DNA from: AC-32 sp963755635
GTDB taxonomy: Bacteria; Actinomycetota; Thermoleophilia; Gaiellales; Gaiellaceae
Direction of reading: 5' to 3'
DNA length: 64,000 bases
NCBI GenBank assembly: GCA_963755635.1
Contig: CAVWKS010000007.1
Span: 89,195-153,194, forward strand
In this document: piece by piece, positions 35,824 to 43,759 of the stretch
Layout: each line of letters starts with the position of its first letter
Position numbering within the stretch: the first letter of the stretch is position 1
Notes under the pieces: model-generated
What the model was told of the DNA's origin: nothing
Seen by the model: the letters and a program-made list of their open reading frames with translations, nothing else
The model's database searches: none
Program-made: the position numbers and the translations under genes

Positions 35824-37239
35824 TTAACCGTCGACCAGGAAGCCGTTCAGCGGGCCGAGCAGGCCGCGCGAGCGCCGCGACACGTGCGGCAGCAGCCTGA
35901 GCTTCCCGCCGGCCTGGGCGTGCGGGCGCCATAGTTCGTCGACGATCGCGGTCGCGTCGCCCTCGAGCTCCTCGCGCGGACACTCGAGATGCTCGGCCCA
36001 GAGACGCAGACGCACGTCGCGCGCCAGCCGCTCGTCGTGGCAGACGAGATTCATCTCCGTGTCGTTGAAGAACGAGTGCTCGTTCAGATTCGCCGAGCCG
36101 ATCGTCAGCCAGTGGTCGTCGACGATCGCGATCTTCGCGTGCACGTAGACCTGGTGCGCGTCGTTCGCCTGCCGCAGCGTGCAGGCGAGGAAGCGGTCTG
36201 CGCCGCCGTCGGCCTCGGCGAGCACGCCGAGCTGGCCGCGCGTGTCCTCCTGCCCGTTCTTCGGACGCGAAGGCAGGAGAACGACCAGCCGGAAGTCGTC
36301 GCTCGGCGGGTCGCGCAGCTTCTGGGCCAGCACGTCGGTCAGCTCCGGCGACCAGAGGAACTGGCTCTCGAGGTAGATCAGCCGCTCGGCCGAGCGCAGG
36401 CCGCGGAGGTAGCTCTCGAGGATGCGGAAGTCGCCGCCCGGCATGCTCGGGTAGATCCGCTCGGGGACGGTGCGGACGACCTGCACCTCCAGGTCCCCGG
36501 CCGGCGCCGGTGGCGCGGTCGGCGGGAGCTCCTCGCCCGTGACGTCGTGCCAGCGCAGCGCGAAGTGCCCGGCGACGTCCCCGACGGCCGGGCCGCGCAG
36601 GCGGGCAGTCGCGTCGTGCCAGCCGAGGTCCTCGCGCGGGAGGTGCCGCGGTGTGTCGAAGCGGTCGCCGCCGAGCACGCTCAGGTCGATCCCGCCGACG
36701 AAGGCGAGCTCGCCGTCCACGAGCACGAGCTTTTCGTGGTGGCAGTGCAGCGGCCGCTCGCGCGCGTCGAGGGCGTACTCGATCCTCGTCCCGCGCATGA
36801 GCTCTTCCCGCGCCTCGCGGACCTCCCGGCGCGACGGGTGGAAAAGAGGCAACGGCGCCCCGGCCCAGGCGAGCACCCGCACGTCGACCCGCGCGGATAC
36901 CTCGGCGAGCAGCTCGCGCACCGTGGGCCCCTCGGCGCCGAGCCGCAGCTCCGGCGAGAAGTGCCAGCCAGCGAGCCAGACGTGGGAGCGCGCGCTCTCG
37001 ACCGCCTCAGCGATCGCCGGCAGCGCTTCCGAGCCGTCGACGAAGACCTCGACGCTGTTTCCTCCACGAGGCGAGGGCTCGCCGCCGGCCCACCCGCCGG
37101 CCGGAGCATCCAGCGCGCCGAGCCAACCGATTCGTTCCAGGCGGCGCCGATGGTGCGCGACGATCAGCTCGTCGAGCTTCTCGCCGATCGCCTCGTCGGC
37201 CCGCTCCCGCAGCTCGTCTGCGCGCGCAATCAATCCCAC
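35824..37239 (-). CDS. Phospholipase D-like / cardiolipin synthase family protein
   Basis: A 471-residue protein with two HKD catalytic motifs: HCHHEKLVLVDGELAFVGG (H-x-K-x4-D) in the first half and VYVHAKIAIVDDHWLTIGSA in the second, each followed by the GG/S and N residues of the family. No transmembrane segment is present, unlike typical cardiolipin synthases, so it may be a soluble or peripheral phospholipase D or phosphatidyltransferase. Substrate is not predictable. It follows mutY by 10 bases on the minus strand (upstream of it in transcription order) and is divergent from the dienelactone hydrolase gene. Confidence 0.8.
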   Translation of the reverse strand: MGLIARADELRERADEAIGEKLDELIVAHHRRRLERIGWLGALDAPAGGWAGGEPSPRGGNSVEVFVDGSEALPAIAEAVESARSHVWLAGWHFSPELRLGAEGPTVRELLAEVSARVDVRVLAWAGAPLPLFHPSRREVREAREELMRGTRIEYALDARERPLHCHHEKLVLVDGELAFVGGIDLSVLGGDRFDTPRHLPREDLGWHDATARLRGPAVGDVAGHFALRWHDVTGEELPPTAPPAPAGDLEVQVVRTVPERIYPSMPGGDFRILESYLRGLRSAERLIYLESQFLWSPELTDVLAQKLRDPPSDDFRLVVLLPSRPKNGQEDTRGQLGVLAEADGGADRFLACTLRQANDAHQVYVHAKIAIVDDHWLTIGSANLNEHSFFNDTEMNLVCHDERLARDVRLRLWAEHLECPREELEGDATAIVDELWRPHAQAGGKLRLLPHVSRRSRGLLGPLNGFLVDG

Positions 37240-37283
37240 GACGACCTCCTTACCGCGAACGCCGTGCCTACACTCCTGCCGAC

Positions 37284-38033
37284 GTGTGCTTCGAGCTCGA
37301 TTCGCTGCCGCCGATCCCGGTGATCTCCGGCGCGGCCGTCTCGCACGAGGACCTCGTGCTGGAGGCTCGCGACGGGAACCGCTTCGCGGCGTTCCTGGCG
37401 ACGCCCGAGGAGCCGGCCGACACCGGCGTCGTGATCCTGCCGGACGTTCGCGGGCTCTACCGCTTCTACGAGGAGCTCGCGCTCCGCTTTGCCGAGCGCG
37501 GCTACGCGGCGCTCGCGTTCGACTACTTCGGCCGCACGGCAGGCGTCGAGAAGCGCGGCGAGGACTTCGAGTACTGGCCCCACGTCGAGGCGGTGACGGG
37601 CGAGCAGATCAAGAGCGACGTCGCCACGGCCGTCGAACGGCTGCGCTCGCTGGGCGTGCGGTCGATCTTCACCGTCGGCTTCTGCATGGGCGGGCGCCAG
37701 TCGTGGCTCGCGGCGGCTGATGGTCACGGCCTCGCGGGCGCGATCGGCTTCTACGGAATGCCAGGCGAGCGTGGCGGCAACCCCGGACCCACCCAGCGCG
37801 CCGGGGAGATCGAGGCGCCGATCCTCGCCTTGCAGGCCGGCGACGACCAGAACATCACCGCGGAGCACAACGCGGCGTTCGAGCAGGCGCTCTCCGAGGC
37901 GGGTGTCGACCACGAGCTCGTCACCTACGAGGGCGCGCCCCACAGTTTCTTCGACCGCAAGCAGGAGCAGTTCGCCGACGCTTCCGAGGACGCGTGGAAC
38001 CGCGTCCTCGAGTTCATCGAGCGCCACAGCTAG
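37284..38033 (+). CDS. Dienelactone hydrolase family protein
   Basis: A 249-residue alpha/beta hydrolase. The triad is visible: nucleophile Cys in TVGFCMGGRQSW (G-x-C-x-G-G), Asp in LALQAGDDQNIT and His in EGAPHSFFDRKQ. The N-terminal Cys/Glu region ARDGNRFAAFLATPEEP is also typical. Members cleave dienelactone or other esters; with no catabolic neighbours the natural substrate is unknown. GTG 37284 gives the standard length. Its stop lies three bases before the YcaQ-like gene. Confidence 0.85.
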   Translation: MCFELDSLPPIPVISGAAVSHEDLVLEARDGNRFAAFLATPEEPADTGVVILPDVRGLYRFYEELALRFAERGYAALAFDYFGRTAGVEKRGEDFEYWPHVEAVTGEQIKSDVATAVERLRSLGVRSIFTVGFCMGGRQSWLAAADGHGLAGAIGFYGMPGERGGNPGPTQRAGEIEAPILALQAGDDQNITAEHNAAFEQALSEAGVDHELVTYEGAPHSFFDRKQEQFADASEDAWNRVLEFIERHS

Positions 38034-38036
38034 GCC

Positions 38037-39043
38037 GTGGAGACCCGCGTCGTCGCTCCGGAGGAAGCGCGGCGGATCGCCGTGCGCGCGCAGCTGCTCG
38101 ACGGCTCGGCCCGAGGCGTGCTCGACACCGTCCGGCGGCTCGGCTTCCTGCAGATGGACCCGATCGCCACCGTCGCGACCCCGCAGCAGCTCGTTCTCTT
38201 CAGCCGGCTCGGCCCGTACGACCCGGCGCAGCTCGAGCGCCTGCTCTGGAAGCAGCGCAAGCTGTTCGAGTACGACGCGTTCATCTACCCGATCGAGGAC
38301 CTGCCGCTTCAGCGGGCGCGGATGACACGACGGCGCCGGTTCGGGTACCTGAAGACCAAGCGGGACCTGTGGTCGCAGCAACTTCCTGCGGGAGCACGCG
38401 AGCCTGCGCCGCTACGTCCTGCGCGAGGTCGATCGCAACGGGCCGCTGCTCTCGCGCGACCTGAAGGAAGACGCGAGATGGGATGGCGAGCGGCATGCGT
38501 GGTGGGGGAGCGGCCCGCTGCGGCTGATGATGGACATGCTCGCCGGCCGGGGCGAGATCGCGGTGGCAGGCCGCGTCGGCACGCATCGCCTCTGGGATCT
38601 CCCTGAGCGCTTGTGGCCCGAGACGGAGACGGTGCCCTGGCGCGAGGCCGAGCGCGAGCTCGAGGAGCGCCGCCGGCGCCGACTCGGAGCCTGGCTCAAT
38701 CGCGGCGAGTGGCACGCGCACCCGGACAGCTCCGACGGGCCGATTCCGGACCGAGTGACCGTGCTCTCGCCGTTCGACGGGCTGGTCAAGGACCGTGACC
38801 GCGCGGAGAGCCTCTGGGGCTTCCGCTACCGGCTCGAGATGTACGTCCCGAAGGCGAAGCGCGAGTTCGGCTACTACGTCCTGCCGCTCCTCGTCGGCGA
38901 CGAGGTCGTCGGTCGCGTCGAGCCGCGTCTCGACCGCCAGAGCGGCAAGCTCGAGCTGCTGGGCGCCTGGGGCGACACTTCGCGAGATCGACGAGGCGCT
39001 CGCGCCGCTCGCCGAGTGGCTCGGCGCGGAGAGGGCCTGGTGA
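38037..39043 (+). CDS. YcaQ/AlkX-like winged-helix DNA glycosylase family protein, two frameshifts
   Basis: The HTH_42 family (PF06224): the N-terminal LDTVRRLGFLQMDPIATVAT, SRLGPYDPAQLERLLW and LFEYDAFIYP match the conserved beginning of these winged-helix proteins, some of which are DNA glycosylases for bulky or cross-link damage. The frame breaks near 38380, resuming as NFLREHASLRRYVLREVDR and MMDMLAGRGEIAVAGRVG, and again near 38985 to give LREIDEALAPLAEWLGAERA ending TGA 39041-39043, overlapping the gltX GTG. Corrected length is about 335 residues. It lies with mutY in an inserted cluster, which suggests a repair role; direct activity is inference. Confidence 0.75.
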
Positions 39044-40023
39044 AGCGGGTCCGCTTCGCTCCGAGCCCGACCGGCTCGCTCCACGTCGGCAACGCGCTGA
39101 GCGCCGTCGCGAACCGCGCGTTCGGCGACTGGCTCCTGCTCCGGATCGACGACACCGACCCGGCGCGCAACGTGCCGGGCGGGGAGGAGGAGCTTCTCGG
39201 CGATCTGGATTGGCTCGGTGTCGAATGGGACGAGGGGCCGGTGCGGCAGAGCGAGCGCCGCGCGCGCCATGTCGAGGCCGCGGAGCAGCTCGGCGAGCGC
39301 TTCGACGGCGTGACGCTGCTGCGCGAGGACGGCACGCCGACGTACCACCTCGCAAGCGTCGTGGACGACGTCGACTTCGAGATCACGCACGTGCTCCGCG
39401 GGAACGACCACCGGCCGAACGAGGAGCTGCACCGGCGACTGTTCGAGGCGCTCGGTGCCCAGCCGCCCGAGTTCATCCATCACGGCTTGATCTTGGGCGA
39501 GGACAACAAGAAGCTCTCAAAGCGCGCGCCCGGCGCGACCGTCGGCTCGCTGCGTGAAGCGGGCATTCCGGCCGAGGCGGCGCGGCGCTACCTCGAGGAG
39601 CTCGGGCTCCCGAAGCACGACGTCCACTACGACCTGCCGCGGATCCGGCGGCTCGCGATCGAGGCGATCGGCGCGCTGCCGGACGACGAGCTGGCGGCGC
39701 GCGTCGGCGCACCGGTCGAGCTCGTCCCCGCGCTGCGCGGCGCCCGCGACCTGAACGAGGCGCGCGAGTACGCGCGGGCGATCCTCGAGCCGCCGGCGCC
39801 GGTCGCGGTCGACTCGCCGGAGACGCTGGAGCGCTTCCGCGAGCTGCTCGAGGCAGACGGCGATCCCCGCGAGCTCGTGCGCGAGCTGAAGGCGGTCGGC
39901 GGAAACCTGCGCGCGCTGCGGCTGGCGCTGACCGGCGCCGAGCGCGGTCCCGAGCTCTGGACCGTGATCGCCGCCCTGCCGCGGGAGGAGGCGCTCCGGC
40001 GGGTGGACGCCGCGCTCCGGTAA
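39040..40023 (+). CDS. gltX: Compact glutamyl-tRNA synthetase (GltX-like)
   Basis: A 327-residue class I synthetase starting at GTG 39040. The HIGH motif is HVGN (residues 15-18 in APSPTGSLHVGNA) and KMSKS is KLSKR (158-162). LLLRIDDTDPARN, LGVEWDEGPVRQSER and THVLRGNDHRPNEEL are the usual neighbours. Normal GltX is 460-490 residues with KMSKS near 240-250. Here the stretch between RHVEAAEQL and EDGTPTYHLASVVDD is about 85-100 residues shorter, so the zinc-binding/acceptor-binding insert is missing, and the C-terminal part is also short but still has NLRALRLALTGAERGP like true GluRS. GluQ-RS is a length-based alternative, but the intact C-terminal part and the cysS neighbour favour tRNA charging. 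Confidence 0.8.
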   Translation: MKRVRFAPSPTGSLHVGNALSAVANRAFGDWLLLRIDDTDPARNVPGGEEELLGDLDWLGVEWDEGPVRQSERRARHVEAAEQLGERFDGVTLLREDGTPTYHLASVVDDVDFEITHVLRGNDHRPNEELHRRLFEALGAQPPEFIHHGLILGEDNKKLSKRAPGATVGSLREAGIPAEAARRYLEELGLPKHDVHYDLPRIRRLAIEAIGALPDDELAARVGAPVELVPALRGARDLNEAREYARAILEPPAPVAVDSPETLERFRELLEADGDPRELVRELKAVGGNLRALRLALTGAERGPELWTVIAALPREEALRRVDAALR

Positions 40024-40033
40024 AAGGTCCCGG

Positions 40034-41323
40034 ATGCGGATCTACGACACCTTTACCCGCGGCTACCAGGAGCTGCCGCCCGCGCCCGGCCCCGTGCGGA
40101 TGTACTTCTGCGGGCCGACCGTCTACCAGCGGATCCACATCGGGAATGCGCGGCCGTTCCTGCTCTCGATGTGGCTGAAGCGCTGGCTCGAGCGGACGGG
40201 CTACGACGTCACGCTCGTCGAGAACATCACCGACATCAACGACAAGATCTACGCCGCCGCCCCGGGCGCGAGCGCGCAGCTGGCCGCCGACGCGAGCGAC
40301 TGGTACGTCGAGGACACCGACAAGTTCGGCCTGGACAGGCCCGACCACGAGCCGAAGGCCACTGAGACCATCCCGCAGATCGTCGCCCTGATCGAGGAGC
40401 TGGTCGAGAGCGGTCACGCGTATCCCTCCGGTGGCGACGTCTATTTCCGAGTCTCCAGCTTCCCCGACTACGGGCGGCTCTCCGGCCGGCACGACGACGA
40501 GGAGGCGATGCGCAACCCGTCCGAGGAGGCCGAAGCGGACGAGCTGAAGGAGGACCCGCGCGACTTCGCGCTCTGGAAGTCGCACAAGGAGGGCGAGGAC
40601 ACTTGGTGGGACTCGCCGTGGGGCCGCGGCCGGCCGGGCTGGCACATCGAGTGCTCGGCGATGGCGGAGCGGTTCTTCGGGCCCGCGTTCGAGATCCACG
40701 GCGGCGGGATCGACCTCGTCTTCCCGCATCACGAGAACGAGGTCGCCCAGTCCCGCTCGGCCGGGCGGGAGTTCGCGCGGATCTGGATGCACAACGGGAT
40801 GCTGCGGATGGCCGGCGAGAAGATGTCCAAGTCGCTCGGCAACGTCGTCTCGCTGCGGGACGCGCTCGAGCGCTGGGGCCGCGAGACCGTGCTCGTGTAC
40901 TTCCTCGGCGGGCACTACCGCAAGCCACTCGAGTACTCGGACGACTCGCTGGAGCAGGCGGCCGCGCAGGCGGAGAGCTTCCGCAACGTCTTTCGGTCGG
41001 CATCGGAGCCAGGCGGTGAATGGGAGCGGTTCGCGGCTGCGCTCGAGGACGACTTCAACACGCCCGAGGCGCTCGCGGTGATGCACGGCTGGCGCGACCA
41101 CGAGCTGCTGCGGCGTGGGCTCGAGGTGTTCGGGCTCGACTCGCTCGCCGAGATCGAGACCGCACCGGCGGAGCTGGAGGAGCTCGCGCGGCAGCGGGCA
41201 GACGCGCGGACGCGCAAGGACTTCGCCGAGGGTGACCGGCTGCGGGACGAGATCGCGGCCGCGGGCTGGGAGGTCCGCGACGTCGATGCCGAGCCCGGCT
41301 TCCAGCTCGTCCCGAAGCGGTGA
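40034..41323 (+). CDS. cysS: Cysteinyl-tRNA synthetase
   Basis: A 429-residue class I synthetase that charges tRNA-Cys. HIGH is HIGN (VYQRIHIGNARPF) and KMSKS is exact (GEKMSKSLGNVVS). Zinc ligands are the Cys in YFCGPTVY, the Cys in WHIECSAMAERFF and the His/Glu in FPHHENEVAQS. The DALR/anticodon region is present (FNTPEALAVMHGW, RKDFAEGDRLRDEIAAAGW). It is about 30 residues shorter than Escherichia coli CysS. It is 10 bases after gltX and coupled to rlmB by a GTGA overlap, as in the Firmicute gltX-cysS-trmH block. Confidence 0.95.
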   Translation: MRIYDTFTRGYQELPPAPGPVRMYFCGPTVYQRIHIGNARPFLLSMWLKRWLERTGYDVTLVENITDINDKIYAAAPGASAQLAADASDWYVEDTDKFGLDRPDHEPKATETIPQIVALIEELVESGHAYPSGGDVYFRVSSFPDYGRLSGRHDDEEAMRNPSEEAEADELKEDPRDFALWKSHKEGEDTWWDSPWGRGRPGWHIECSAMAERFFGPAFEIHGGGIDLVFPHHENEVAQSRSAGREFARIWMHNGMLRMAGEKMSKSLGNVVSLRDALERWGRETVLVYFLGGHYRKPLEYSDDSLEQAAAQAESFRNVFRSASEPGGEWERFAAALEDDFNTPEALAVMHGWRDHELLRRGLEVFGLDSLAEIETAPAELEELARQRADARTRKDFAEGDRLRDEIAAAGWEVRDVDAEPGFQLVPKR

Positions 41324-42027
41324 CCGGAGAGCTCGTCTACGGGCGCCGGCCCGTGCGGGAGGTCCTGCGTGGCCCCCGCGAGGTGCTCGAGCTCTGGGCG
41401 ACCGAGCGCGCGCTCCGGGCCGAGGCGTGGCTGCGCGATGCGCCGGTGCGTGTCCAGCGCAAGCCCGAGCGCGACCTCAACGCCGAGGCAGGCACAGCCG
41501 ACCATCAGGGCGTGCTCGCGAAGGTCGAGCCGTACCGCTACGCCGACGCTTACGAGCTCGCTCGCGGCGAGGCGCCGCTGCTCGCCTGCCTCGACTCCGT
41601 CACGGACCCGCGCAACCTCGGCGCGGTGATCCGCAGCGCTGAAGGGGCGGGCGCGTCCGGCGTCGTCGTCCCGGAACATCGCTCGGCACGGGTGACCGCG
41701 TCCGTCTGCCGGGCTTCCGCGGGAGCGGTCGAGCACCTTCCGGTCGCGGTCGTGAAGAACCTCGCGCGCTACCTCGGCGAGATCAAGGGCCAGCAGCTCT
41801 GGGCCTGGGCTGCGGACGGCGCGGCCGAGAAGACGATGTGGCAGGCCGATCTCTCCGGGGGGATCGCGCTCGTCTTCGGCGCCGAGGGCAAGGGCCTCCG
41901 GCCGCTTGTCCGCCGCGCCTGCGACGACGCCGTTGCGATCCCGCTCGCCGGTCAGGTCGAGTCGCTCAACGTCAGCGTCGCGGCGGCGCTGCTGCTCTAC
42001 GAGGCGAGGCGGCAGCGCGGTGGCTGA
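41320..42027 (+). CDS. rlmB: TrmH/SpoU-family RNA 2'-O-methyltransferase (RlmB-like)
   Basis: A 235-residue SPOUT methyltransferase, the likely 23S rRNA 2'-O-methylguanosine enzyme. The short N-terminal substrate domain (ELVYGRRPVREVLRGPREV) is followed by motif 1 TDPRNLGAVIRSAEGAGASG, motif 2 IALVFGAEGKGLRPLVRRAC and motif 3 IPLAGQVESLNVSVAAALLL, which together form the trefoil knot and SAM site. It starts at GTG 41320 in the cysS stop and overlaps the yacP-like gene by eight bases. Confidence 0.9.
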   Translation: MTGELVYGRRPVREVLRGPREVLELWATERALRAEAWLRDAPVRVQRKPERDLNAEAGTADHQGVLAKVEPYRYADAYELARGEAPLLACLDSVTDPRNLGAVIRSAEGAGASGVVVPEHRSARVTASVCRASAGAVEHLPVAVVKNLARYLGEIKGQQLWAWAADGAAEKTMWQADLSGGIALVFGAEGKGLRPLVRRACDDAVAIPLAGQVESLNVSVAAALLLYEARRQRGG

Positions 42028-42463
42028 GCCGACGCTCTACCTGTTCGACGGGCACAACCTGCTCTATACGGGCTCGTACGAGGACACCCGCGAGCTCGTC
42101 GACCAGCTCGCCAGCTTCGTGGCGGTCAGCGGCGCCCGCGGGATCGTCGTCTTCGACGGCAGCGGCGACGACCAGACATTCGGCCCACTGGAGGTGCGCT
42201 ATGCACCAGACGCGGACACCGTGCTCGAGCGCCTGGCCGCGGAACACCGAGACAGCGAGACCGTCTGCCTCGTCTCGTCCGACTCCGCGGTTCGCGGCAC
42301 CTCGGGCCAGGAGGTACAGAAGCGCAGCTCGCGAACCTTTCTCGGAGACCTCGAGCAGGTTGAGCATGGCGAGGTGAGTAGGTACCGAGTTGGCGATCGC
42401 GTGGACGACGAGACGCGAAAACGCCTAGAAAAACTGCGGAGAGGGCAAGGGTCCGGTCAATAA
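42020..42463 (+). CDS. YacP-like NYN-domain RNase
   Basis: A 147-residue PIN/NYN-fold protein (YacP/Rae1 family). The N-terminus LYLFDGHNLLYTG carries the D-x-x-N of the NYN domain; FVAVSGARGIVVFDGSGD and VCLVSSDSAVRG supply further acidic residues of the metal site; VDDETRKRLEKLRRGQ is the C-terminal helix. In Bacillus the homologue is a ribosome-associated endoribonuclease. Start GTG 42020 overlaps rlmB. It is the last gene of the ispD-to-yacP style block before sigH. Confidence 0.8.
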   Translation: MAEPTLYLFDGHNLLYTGSYEDTRELVDQLASFVAVSGARGIVVFDGSGDDQTFGPLEVRYAPDADTVLERLAAEHRDSETVCLVSSDSAVRGTSGQEVQKRSSRTFLGDLEQVEHGEVSRYRVGDRVDDETRKRLEKLRRGQGSGQ

Positions 42464-42472
42464 GAGATAATC

Positions 42473-42509
42473 GCAAGGTCTTGAATTCTTGTTGGGACCT
42501 TGCTAACTT
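42473..42509 (+). promoter_or_regulatory. sigH promoter candidate overlapped by an inverted repeat
   Basis: TTGAAT (42481-42486), a 17-base spacer and TAACTT (42504-42509) fit a sigma-70 promoter 60 bases before the sigH start. An 8-bp perfect inverted repeat, GCAAGGTC (42473-42480) and GACCTTGC (42496-42503), exactly brackets the -35 box and touches the -10 box, so it could be an operator; it could also be a terminator stem for the gene before. Confidence 0.45.
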
Positions 42510-42568
42510 GACCGTCAACCTAAGGGTGAGGCTTGCGGAGCTCGCCTGCCGTCAGCGAGGAGAAGGCA

Positions 42569-43234
42569 ATGCCTGCTGCTCGACCCGCTCAGACTCTTCA
42601 CAGCCCGCAGAAGCTCCAGCGTGAGCTCGCAGACCTCCAGCTCGTCATGCGCGCCCGGAACGGCGACCAGAAGGCGCTCGACGAGCTGATCCGCCGCTAC
42701 CAGGGGTTCGTCCGGCTGAAGGCGAGCTCCTACTTCCTCGCCGGCGGCGACGGCGACGACCTGATCCAGGAGGGGCTGATCGGCCTCTACAAGGCCGTGC
42801 GCGACTTCAGCCCGGAGAAATCGTCGTTCCGCAGCTTCGCCGAGCTCTGCGTGACGCGGCAGATCATCACCGCCATCAAGAGCGCGACCCGCTTCAAGCA
42901 CGCGCCGCTCAACACGTACGTCTCGTTCAGCCACACGCCCGCCGGCCAGGAGAGCGAAGGGGACTGCACGCTCGGCGACGCGCTGCCGGGGCCTTCGGTC
43001 GACGACCCTTCGGTCTGCGTGATCTCGACCGAGGAGCTGCAGAGCCTCGTCTTCACGTTGGGCACCGGGCTATCGAGGCTCGAGGCCGATGCGCTGAAGC
43101 TCTACCTCGAGGGCGAGTCGTACGAGACGATGGCCGAGCGCCTCGGCTGCGACACGAAGACGATCGACAACGCGTTGCAGCGCGTGAAGCGGAAGGTGCT
43201 CTCGCACCAGCAGACGCGCCAGGTTCTCTCCTAG
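42569..43234 (+). CDS. sigH: SigH-family RNA polymerase sigma factor
   Basis: A 221-residue sigma-70 family factor of the Firmicute SigH/Spo0H type. Region 2 is strong: LVMRARNGDQKALDELIRRY, DGDDLIQEGLIGLYKAVRDF (region 2.2/2.3) and SFAELCVTRQIITAIKSATR (2.4). Region 4 is LYLEGESYETMAERLGCDTK followed by TIDNALQRVKRKV (helix-turn-helix). ATG 42569 is preferred because GAGGAGAAGG lies directly before it; an in-frame GTG at 42533 has no such site. Its position after the yacP-like gene repeats the Bacillus order. What it controls here is not evident; the next operon with the GATATC operator is the closest candidate. Confidence 0.88.
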   Translation: MPAARPAQTLHSPQKLQRELADLQLVMRARNGDQKALDELIRRYQGFVRLKASSYFLAGGDGDDLIQEGLIGLYKAVRDFSPEKSSFRSFAELCVTRQIITAIKSATRFKHAPLNTYVSFSHTPAGQESEGDCTLGDALPGPSVDDPSVCVISTEELQSLVFTLGTGLSRLEADALKLYLEGESYETMAERLGCDTKTIDNALQRVKRKVLSHQQTRQVLS

Positions 43235-43340
43235 GACCGAGAATTCACAGAATCGGCACGGTCTCGTCACACATGCGTGCGCTTTCGGTCGGCACCATCC
43301 CAACCCCCCACCCACCCGGGGCAGATTGACTTGCGCTTCG

Positions 43341-43366
43341 GATATCTTTTTGATATCTAGATATCA
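43341..43366 (+). promoter_or_regulatory. GATATC repeat operator with 16-bp palindrome
   Basis: Three copies of GATATC (43341-43346, 43352-43357, 43360-43365) precede the start codon at 43370. The last two form the perfect 16-bp palindrome TGATATCTAGATATCA (43351-43366). A TTGACT box at 43326-43331 is a possible -35 element, which would put the -10 inside the repeats. The AT-rich palindrome is striking in DNA of this composition and fits an autoregulatory site for the DNA-binding protein encoded just after it. Confidence 0.6.
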
Positions 43367-43369
43367 GCA

Positions 43370-43759
43370 ATGGCTCGACCACGACGCACCGCAGACGAGA
43401 CGCCGCTCTTCGTGCGGATTCCTTCCGCCGAGGCGGCGAAGCTGCACCACGCCTCGAGCGTGCTCGGCGCGCCCAAGCGCGAGCTGATCACGCGGCTCGT
43501 AGCGCGCTACGTCGACCCCGAGGACCTCGGCGCGCTGAGCGCGCTCGGCGGCTCGGAGATGGGCGTCGGGCGCCATTCGTTCCGGCCGGCCGAGGAGCTC
43601 GAGATCCTGACCCCGGCGCAGCTGGCCGGGCTGCTGCAAGTCGAAGAAGAGGCCGTGATCGAGCTTGCGGAGAAGCGCGAGCTCCCGGGCCGCAAGATCG
43701 GAGAGGAGTGGCGGTTCTCGCGCGAGGCGGTCCTCGCGTGGCTCGCCGAGGAGGAATGA
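43370..43759 (+). CDS. Small DNA-binding regulator (ribbon-helix-helix-like plus excisionase-type HTH)
   Basis: A 129-residue protein with two probable DNA-binding parts. Residues 11-50 (TPLFVRIPSAEAAKLHHASS, KRELITRLVARYVDP) look like a ribbon-helix-helix dimer unit. Residues 76-129 (LTPAQLAGLLQVEEEAVIEL, RELPGRKIGEEWRFSREAVL) match the excisionase/MerR-like HTH_17 pattern with the RKIG...WRF wing. The GATATC palindrome lies four bases before its ATG, so autoregulation is likely. Its TGA overlaps the next ATG (ATGA). It heads a three-gene coupled operon with an unknown Cys/His protein and ClpP. Target genes beyond itself are unknown. Confidence 0.7.
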   Translation: MARPRRTADETPLFVRIPSAEAAKLHHASSVLGAPKRELITRLVARYVDPEDLGALSALGGSEMGVGRHSFRPAEELEILTPAQLAGLLQVEEEAVIELAEKRELPGRKIGEEWRFSREAVLAWLAEEE

